In this document: in pieces, positions 58,659 to 64,000 of the stretch
Position numbering within the stretch: position 1 is the first letter of the stretch
Layout: each line of letters opens with the position of its first letter
Source of the DNA: Ancrocorticia sp047602305
GTDB taxonomy: Bacteria > Actinomycetota > Actinomycetes > Actinomycetales > Actinomycetaceae
Direction of reading: 5' to 3'
Length of the DNA stretch: 64,000 nucleotides
Assembly (NCBI GenBank): GCA_047602305.1
Contig: JASGHO010000001.1
Location: 186,001 to 250,000 of the forward strand
The notes under the pieces: generated by a model
What the model saw: only the letters and a program-made list of their open reading frames with translations
The model's database searches: none
What the model was told of the DNA's origin: nothing
Program-made: the position numbers and the translations under genes

Positions 58659-59553
58659 TGAGCGCTCCGTAGGATTCTTCGGAGAACCAGAACACCAGGA
58701 AGCCCAGCGCGAATAACCCCAGCGCCCAGGCGGAGAAATACTGCCACATGTCGGGGGTGGGGAAGCGCTGGTAGAGCAGCACTTCCCGCCCCATCGTCAA
58801 CAGTACGTAGGCGGGATTGGACTCCATGACGAACGTGATGGCGGGATGCGAATAGTAACGCGACACGTCAAAAAAGACGCCCGAGAGCATGAACCAGAAC
58901 GTGGACGCGAGCTGCCAGATGAATTTCAGGTCCGGCAGATGCGCGGTGAGGGCCGCCACCAGAAACGACAGTCCGAGGTTGAACACGAACATGAGCGCCA
59001 GCACCGGCGCGAAGGCCAGCCAATGGATACTCGGCCACACTCGGTCCCCGGCCACGGTGATGAACAATAGCATCGCCACCAGGGCCGGCAGCGTGTTGAT
59101 GAGATTGCGGATCGCGAAGGAGAACACCAGGGCGGCGCGCGGAAAGGTGAAGGAACGAATGAGCCCTTGGGCGCCGCGAATGATGTCACCGGCGGGCGCG
59201 AAATTGCGCTGAATTGCGGTGAACATGATGGATCCGACGAAGAGGTATCCGAGGAAGTTGTCGATACCGCGGCCGGTGGGAAGCAGAATTCCGAACATCA
59301 CCAGGTACATGGCGGCATTGATGAATGGCTCGATGAGCAGCCAGATTCTTCCCAGCACGGTGCCGCGCACCGACTGGAACGATTTGCCGCGCGCCTCCTC
59401 GACGATGAAGTGGCGCAGCCGCCACAGCTCGCGAACGTAGCGCCCGAGCCCGGGCCGGTTCCCGATGGGACGCAGCCCCTGCGCCTCCAGATCTCCCATG
59501 GTCAACTCCGGCAACCACGGGAAAGCAATCTCGTTCCTACCTCGTTGCCTCAC
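58648..59553 (-). CDS. polysaccharide ABC-2 type permease
   Basis: A 301-residue membrane protein with six helices of the ABC-2 export family (Wzm/TagG-like): FIVEEARGKSFQSVRGTVLGRIWLLIEPFINAAMYLVMFGIL in part, then FTAIQRNFAPAGDIIRGAQGL and MLSGVFFDVSRYYSHP. The start is GTG 59553, overlapping the glycosyltransferase stop (GTGA); a longer frame overlaps that gene heavily. Together with the ATPase it should export an undecaprenyl-linked glycan or a teichoic-acid-like polymer. Confidence 0.9.
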   Translation of the reverse strand: MRQRGRNEIAFPWLPELTMGDLEAQGLRPIGNRPGLGRYVRELWRLRHFIVEEARGKSFQSVRGTVLGRIWLLIEPFINAAMYLVMFGILLPTGRGIDNFLGYLFVGSIMFTAIQRNFAPAGDIIRGAQGLIRSFTFPRAALVFSFAIRNLINTLPALVAMLLFITVAGDRVWPSIHWLAFAPVLALMFVFNLGLSFLVAALTAHLPDLKFIWQLASTFWFMLSGVFFDVSRYYSHPAITFVMESNPAYVLLTMGREVLLYQRFPTPDMWQYFSAWALGLFALGFLVFWFSEESYGALNDR

Positions 59554-61466
59554 CTGAGTATCCTCGCATAGACGTCGTTGCAGGTGCGGGCGTTGCTCGC
59601 CCAGCTGAAGTGGGTGGCCCACTGCCGCGCCTCGTGGGACATGGCCAGGTAGTCGGCGCTCCCGGGTTCCATGGCCGCCAGTGCCGCCGTCCACGCCTTG
59701 ATGTCCTCGGGGACGACGACGGCGCCCGCCCCGTCTCCCACAATCTCACGTAGCGCCGGCAGATCGGACACCAGCACCGGCGTTCCGAGTGCCAATGCCT
59801 CGAGTGGTTTGATGGGGGTAACGGAACGGCACACGGGGGTGTCCTTGCGCGGCACCGCAAACACATCGAGCGCCTGGTACCAGAGGTGGGACTGCGCAAT
59901 GGGGACGCGCCCTGGGAAAACGATGTGTTCACTGACCCCGAGCTGGCATGCCAACTCGCGCAGACTCGGAAGGGCGACGCCGTCACCCACGATGATCGCG
60001 CCGACGTCGTCGCCTACGCCCCTGCGTGCCGCGACCGCGCGAATGAGCGTCTCAAATCCCTCATAATCAACGACGGCGCTCACCGAACCCACCCATAGCC
60101 GCTTGGGAGGCAGCCCCAGTTCCGCGCGCGCTTCCTCGCGGCTACGCAGCGTGATCCCCTTGGGCATGTCGAAGGCGTTGGGGACGATCGCCATCTGCTC
60201 GGCCGCGATGCCGCGCGCGCGCATGTCCTCGAACTGGGTGCGCGAGAGGACAAGGACGGCGTCGGCGCGCCGCGCCATCTCGGTTTCGGCGTCGCGCCAG
60301 GCGCGGTAGCGAGGCGAATTGACGAGGGCATCCTGCTGCTCCGGCACGTGGCGTGCTACCCACGACTTCTCCAACTGTCCGCGCATCTCGTACACCCAGG
60401 GGAGGCCGAGCGATTGCGCCACCGCCTCAACCGCGATGGCGTTGCGGAAATCCGTGGTGGTGTGGAGTACCCGCGGGCTGAGGCGTTGCGCCAGATCGTG
60501 GAGCATGTGGGCTTGCTGGACGAGGCGGTCGCCGGGCATGCGTTCCAGCGAGCTGGGCAGCAACCGGTGGTACTCGATACCTCCCACAATGCTGGAATCG
60601 GGGACGCGCCAAGAGCCGGTGATGACAGGGTAGCCAATACGGGTGGCGGCTGCGACGGCCAGCCCCGCGCCCGCCTGCGCTTCGAGCAGGCGGGCGGTGC
60701 GCACGGTGTAACCAGACTGGGTATAGGGGGCGGAGTTGTTGAGGAAATGGAGGACGTCAATGCCTGCGGGGTTCTCCTCGATTCCCGCTGGATGCTCCAT
60801 GCCTGAAGGGCAGTGGTGAGTTGGTGGTGCGCCACCAATGGCGGGTTTACGCTGACCGGAGGTGGAGGTGGAGGTGGAGGTGGAGGTGGAGGTGGCCTCG
60901 CGCCGAGCCCGGTCGCGAGGCGAATTGGCGGCGGCCGCATTGCCAGCAGCACCAACCGCAGCGGGCAAATGTAGCCGGGGCGCGCCCAGCAGGCGCCACT
61001 CCTCGGCGAGCCGACGCGCCAACGCATCGCTCGGATCGAGAAGCGCGAGCGCCCCCGGCACATCACCGAGATCCCACAGCCGCCGCGCCTCGTGACGTAG
61101 CCCGGACGTGCCGCCGTGCGTGAAAAGGTCCGGGCGGTCGGCAACCAGCGCCAGCACGTGCCGCGCCCGCGCCAACATGCTGAACGCCCCGAGCGCCCTG
61201 GTACGCTCTTCAAACGCCCCTGAACCATCCTCCCGAGAGTGGGAATAGGTCGAAGGCTCCCGGAACATCGCGCACACCCCGAGAGCCCCGGTGCTCTTTC
61301 CGAACATCCCCGCGCTCTGCACGGGAAGCCGTCCCGCCACCCAGCCGCACGCGCTCCGCACCCCGGCAGGCAGATAGCGCCGCGACACCTGGGTCACCAA
61401 GAGAAGCGGATCCTCGCGCACCATGGCGGTGACGGCGCTCGCCAGCAGCCGCATGCGCACGCTCAC
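59550..61466 (-). CDS. GT4-like glycosyltransferase with N-terminal extension
   Basis: A 638-residue protein. The C-terminal ~400 residues are a GT-B glycosyltransferase of group 4 (SGYTVRTARLLEAQAGAG; VPNAFDMPKG; VGSVSAVVDYEGFETLIRAV; PIKPLEALALGTPVLVSDLPALREIV in part, with the E-x7-E-like region). Residues 1-~225 are a variable extension with Ala/Arg-rich helices and a (Thr-Ser)n tract coded by a hexanucleotide repeat. Start ATG 61466 overlaps the upstream gene by 4 bp (ATGA). Likely adds a sugar to the surface glycan exported by the neighbouring transporter. Confidence 0.85.
   Translation of the reverse strand: MSVRMRLLASAVTAMVREDPLLLVTQVSRRYLPAGVRSACGWVAGRLPVQSAGMFGKSTGALGVCAMFREPSTYSHSREDGSGAFEERTRALGAFSMLARARHVLALVADRPDLFTHGGTSGLRHEARRLWDLGDVPGALALLDPSDALARRLAEEWRLLGAPRLHLPAAVGAAGNAAAANSPRDRARREATSTSTSTSTSTSGQRKPAIGGAPPTHHCPSGMEHPAGIEENPAGIDVLHFLNNSAPYTQSGYTVRTARLLEAQAGAGLAVAAATRIGYPVITGSWRVPDSSIVGGIEYHRLLPSSLERMPGDRLVQQAHMLHDLAQRLSPRVLHTTTDFRNAIAVEAVAQSLGLPWVYEMRGQLEKSWVARHVPEQQDALVNSPRYRAWRDAETEMARRADAVLVLSRTQFEDMRARGIAAEQMAIVPNAFDMPKGITLRSREEARAELGLPPKRLWVGSVSAVVDYEGFETLIRAVAARRGVGDDVGAIIVGDGVALPSLRELACQLGVSEHIVFPGRVPIAQSHLWYQALDVFAVPRKDTPVCRSVTPIKPLEALALGTPVLVSDLPALREIVGDGAGAVVVPEDIKAWTAALAAMEPGSADYLAMSHEARQWATHFSWASNARTCNDVYARILR
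60858..60895. repeat. GGAGGT hexanucleotide microsatellite (six units)
   Basis: GGAGGT is repeated six times (60858-60893) plus GG inside the glycosyltransferase gene, coding alternating Ser-Thr on the minus strand. Slippage would change tract length in steps of two residues without a frameshift. Confidence 0.92.
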
Positions 61467-62704
61467 GCCAATTCCTCCAAGAACTCGGTCAGGGCGTCAA
61501 GAGTCTGCTTGTTGGAGGGCAGTGAGGCCAACCAATCAGCTCCGCGTGCCCCCACATTCAAACGGCTTCGCTCACGCGCCAGGCCCTCCCACAACTGCGC
61601 CAGCGCCCGTGGGTCGCGCGGCGGAACCGTGTCACCGGCGCGCGAGGCACGCACCATGTCGGCGGAGTCGCCGGCCCCCACGAAGGTAACGTGGCGGCCC
61701 GAGCCGATGGCCTCATAGAGCTTTGAGGGGACGGTCCATTGCAACGGCTCCCAATCCTCCAGATGCACCAGCAGGGTATCGGCTTCTTCGTAGCGCTTCA
61801 TGACCTCCTCGCGCGGCATCGTGTCGCAGAAGGTCACCGGGAGGTCGCGGCGAGCCGCTTCCCTACGCAGCAGGGACATCTGCGCCCCCGAACCGACGAG
61901 GCTGAGGTGCACAGACGCCCCACGCTCGCGCAGCAATTCGAGGGCGTCGAGAGCATTGGCGAGGCCCTGGGCACGCCCCACGGTACCGGTGTAGAGCACC
62001 TCCAGCCGGTCGGACTGCGCGGCGGGAGGGCTCTCCAGCGGAGGGCGCGGCTTCCACGCCCGCAGATTGGACACGTGAAGGGTGGGAACACCCCAGCGCT
62101 CGTCGAGAACGGAAGCGAGACTCGCCGTCGTCGTCACCACACCCGCGGCGCGGCTCATCTCGTAACCAATAATCTTGGCCGGCAGATGAACCAGCGCGGA
62201 AAACACGCGGCGCCCGGTGGAAGCCGAACTGGTCCTGGTACCGCCGCTGGAAATATAGGTGGACAGGTCGGGCCAGGCGTCGCGCAAATCCACCACGAAA
62301 GGCACCCGCAGCACCCGTGCGAGAAGGTGGGCGGTCGACACCGCGGGCAGCGGCGGCGCCGTCGCCACAATAATATCCGGGCGCTGGCGCCGCACCGCCG
62401 GAACCGCCATGCGCAGCGACGTGAGAGCAATGACGGCCTGGTCAATGACGCGGGTGCGGAGCTGAAAATTGTGGGGCCGAAAATTGCCGCGCCAAATCAC
62501 TTCGCCGCTCGGGCCGCGAGAAACAGAATAGGGCCCGTGCTCGGGCTGATCCGAGAGCAGATTACCGAAGGGATAATGCGGGGGAGCGGTGAGAACAGCC
62601 ACCGTGTGCCCGCGCGCAATGAGCGCATTGGTGATCCACTGCATGCGCCGCTGCACGATGCCACGCTCGGGTGACCACTGCTGCGCAACAATGAGAACAT
62701 GCAT
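61463..62704 (-). CDS. GT4-family glycosyltransferase (WbuB-like)
   Basis: A 413-residue GT-B enzyme. N-terminal LIVAQQWSPERGIVQRRMQW and ARGHTVAVLTAPPHYPFGN are typical of WbuB-like transferases of N-acetylaminosugars; the C-domain has LEVLYTGTVGRAQGLANALDALELL (in part) and a nucleotide-sugar site VPSKLYEAIGSGRHVTFVG. First gene of the polysaccharide operon (4-bp overlap with the next). It likely acts on an undecaprenyl-linked acceptor at the membrane face. Confidence 0.87.
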   Translation of the reverse strand: MHVLIVAQQWSPERGIVQRRMQWITNALIARGHTVAVLTAPPHYPFGNLLSDQPEHGPYSVSRGPSGEVIWRGNFRPHNFQLRTRVIDQAVIALTSLRMAVPAVRRQRPDIIVATAPPLPAVSTAHLLARVLRVPFVVDLRDAWPDLSTYISSGGTRTSSASTGRRVFSALVHLPAKIIGYEMSRAAGVVTTTASLASVLDERWGVPTLHVSNLRAWKPRPPLESPPAAQSDRLEVLYTGTVGRAQGLANALDALELLRERGASVHLSLVGSGAQMSLLRREAARRDLPVTFCDTMPREEVMKRYEEADTLLVHLEDWEPLQWTVPSKLYEAIGSGRHVTFVGAGDSADMVRASRAGDTVPPRDPRALAQLWEGLARERSRLNVGARGADWLASLPSNKQTLDALTEFLEELA

Positions 62705-62743
62705 GATCGGACTCCAGGAGCGGGCGAGGACAGTGTTCTGATT

Positions 62744-63283
62744 CTACTGGTTACGGGCGCCCGGGTCCGAATCGTCGCTGCGGAAAGCATCCTGCGCGGA
62801 CAAATCATGGTGGAACAGCAGGTCGGTGAGCATGACGTGCACCTTCTCCACCCGGGGAATGTCGTTGAGGTGGAGAGGCTCGGCGGCTGAGGTCTGGAGA
62901 ACGAGGGTGCCGCACCCGAACATCCGATCAAGCAGACTATGTTCATAGGCCACGTTGGAGATGCGGGTGAGCGGGATATCGTGCCCGGTTTTCGTCAGCA
63001 CGCCGGTGCGCGTAATGAGGCGACGATTCGTCACCGTGTAAGTGGACGTGAACCAGTTGAGCCACGGCCACACACCAAAAATCAGCACCAGCGTGAGCGT
63101 CACCGCGAGAATCACCCAGCTACTGGTGGGGCGCCACTCCAGCGGCAGATACACATACGCCAGTACCGCCGCGACCACGATGACGATATTGGCCACGATA
63201 TGGGGTATCAGCGCCTTGATGTGCGTACGCAGATGCAGGATCACGTGCTCGTTCTGGCCGAGGAGCTTGGGTGAAAACTTCAT
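62744..63283 (-). CDS. PH-domain (bPH2/YdbT-like) membrane protein
   Basis: A 179-residue protein with two helices (IPHIVANIVIVVAAVLAYVYL; SWVILAVTLTLVLIFGVWPW, residues ~25-85) followed by a bacterial PH domain (STYTVTNRRLITRTGVLTK; TRISNVAYEHSLLDRMFGCG; TLVLQTSAAEPLHLNDIP). Such proteins are common in actinobacteria; function unknown, perhaps membrane-stress related. The gap of 39 bp to the glycosyltransferase suggests possible cotranscription. Confidence 0.88.
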   Translation of the reverse strand: MKFSPKLLGQNEHVILHLRTHIKALIPHIVANIVIVVAAVLAYVYLPLEWRPTSSWVILAVTLTLVLIFGVWPWLNWFTSTYTVTNRRLITRTGVLTKTGHDIPLTRISNVAYEHSLLDRMFGCGTLVLQTSAAEPLHLNDIPRVEKVHVMLTDLLFHHDLSAQDAFRSDDSDPGARNQ

Positions 63284-63401
63284 GGCGTCATCGTGTCACA
63301 TAATGAGAGCACCCCGCGAGAGTCACGCGGCAGCTGAGTGGGAAGATGGGGAGTTAGGACGACGACGGCGCCGCGCCGCCCAGTTTCCGGGTGGGTTGCG
63401 T

Positions 63402-64000
63402 TCAGAGCAGCGCGAAGAAGGCCACGAAGGAGAAGAACGTGGCTGCTGGGATGGCCAGCCCGCTGAGGATGGCGGAGACGATGGTCACGCGCAGGTCATC
63501 CTTGAGGTAAGGAGCGTTGACGGTGCCGCCCGCGGCGGCGATGGCGGCGCGCTGGGCGGCCTCGACGCGCGGCATCCAAGTGTCGCGCAGCTGGGTCGCT
63601 TCGATCTTGGCATCGTGGCGGCGCTGCACTTCGTCGGGCGAGGCGAAGACGTCGAAAGGATTGGAACCGTCGAAACTGGCCGAGCCGCCGAAGCCACCGC
63701 CCGCGTTGCCGAAGCCACTCGTACCCGCTCCAGAACCCGCTCCCGTACCCGCTCCAGAACCTGTGCCCGCGAAGTTCGCTGTGCTCTCGTTGCCGTCCTC
63801 GTCAATCACCAGGATCTCCTGGGACTGGGAAGGTGCCTGCCCCTCGTACATCGCCGAATAGTCGACGTTTTGGGTGCCGCCTTCGCCGTCGAAGGTATTG
63901 ACGGTATCCTCAATCCACTCGGCGACCGCCTTTTCCAACCGGTACCTTCTCCATGCGAAGAAGAGTGCGCTGGCGAGCCCGAGCACCCCCACAACAAACG
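63402..64000 (-). CDS. hypothetical membrane protein (partial)
   Basis: The open frame continues beyond the right edge; 199 codons are visible, starting inside a transmembrane segment (FVVGVLGLASALFFAW). A charged stretch, a Gly/Ala/Ser/Thr low-complexity tract (GTGSGAGTGAGSGAG), a helical region (EVQRRHDAKIEATQLRDTW) and a C-terminal helix (SAILSGLAIPAATFFSFVAF) follow. No family recognised. GTG 63992 is a possible start if the gene is short, but the frame is open upstream. Confidence 0.6.
   Translation of the reverse strand, partial: FVVGVLGLASALFFAWRRYRLEKAVAEWIEDTVNTFDGEGGTQNVDYSAMYEGQAPSQSQEILVIDEDGNESTANFAGTGSGAGTGAGSGAGTSGFGNAGGGFGGSASFDGSNPFDVFASPDEVQRRHDAKIEATQLRDTWMPRVEAAQRAAIAAAGGTVNAPYLKDDLRVTIVSAILSGLAIPAATFFSFVAFFALL

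Overview
The window looks like chromosomal DNA of a moderately GC-rich actinobacterium. Evidence: overlapping ATGA/GTGA gene junctions, frequent GTG/TTG starts, an actinobacterial-type sdhCAB operon, a DtxR/MntR-type regulator, VKOR, a membrane-fused NirK and an Ala/Pro/Ser-rich protein style. Gene content resembles Actinomycetaceae (Trueperella/Arcanobacterium/Actinomyces-like), but I cannot fix the genus. I see no tRNA, rRNA or CRISPR array.

Core regions. 1-9.7 kb: XRE-cupin regulator (cut by the window edge), MFS exporter, alanine dehydrogenase, sdhCAB, a double-GNAT protein and ornithine aminotransferase. 9.8-23 kb: metE and metF; a nitrite-reduction locus (DUF2249 protein, NnrS-like membrane protein, giant NirK fusion); metNIQ behind a SAM riboswitch; an MntR/DtxR-like regulator and deoD. 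23-30 kb: HAD phosphatase, VKOR, HIT protein, leuS, galM. 35-45.5 kb: TetR plus hydrolase with an operator, APH-like kinase, lipoprotein, HerA-like ATPase, comEA and comEC. 49-56 kb: holA, pntAB, a DUF4870 protein, rpsT and a MazF-domain protein. 57.8-64 kb: a cell-surface polysaccharide locus (two GT4 glycosyltransferases, ABC-2 permease, Wzt/TagH-like ATPase) followed by PH-domain and anchored membrane proteins.

Accessory regions. (1) 29.8-35.2 kb is a minus-strand cluster that includes a STAND NTPase with nine near-identical TPR units. A small upstream protein ends in the same short motif that begins the NTPase. This is the architecture of NLR/amyloid-signalling immune pairs and is the best candidate for an unusual system here. 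(2) 45.5-49.0 kb holds three orphan membrane proteins and a remnant, bracketed by a duplicated comEC 3' end. (3) 56.0-57.7 kb is an IS481-type element with three 24-bp iterons at each end. It sits inside a palindromic repeat; a second copy of that repeat, at 24.8 kb, carries a 14-bp tandem duplication that looks like an excision scar.

Functional themes. Respiratory and redox genes recur (sdhCAB, nirK, pntAB, ald, VKOR). Methionine synthesis (metE, metF) and uptake (metNIQ) lie about 6 kb apart and only metNIQ shows a riboswitch. comEA, comEC and holA keep their usual order, but comEC and holA have been pushed apart by the inserted segment.
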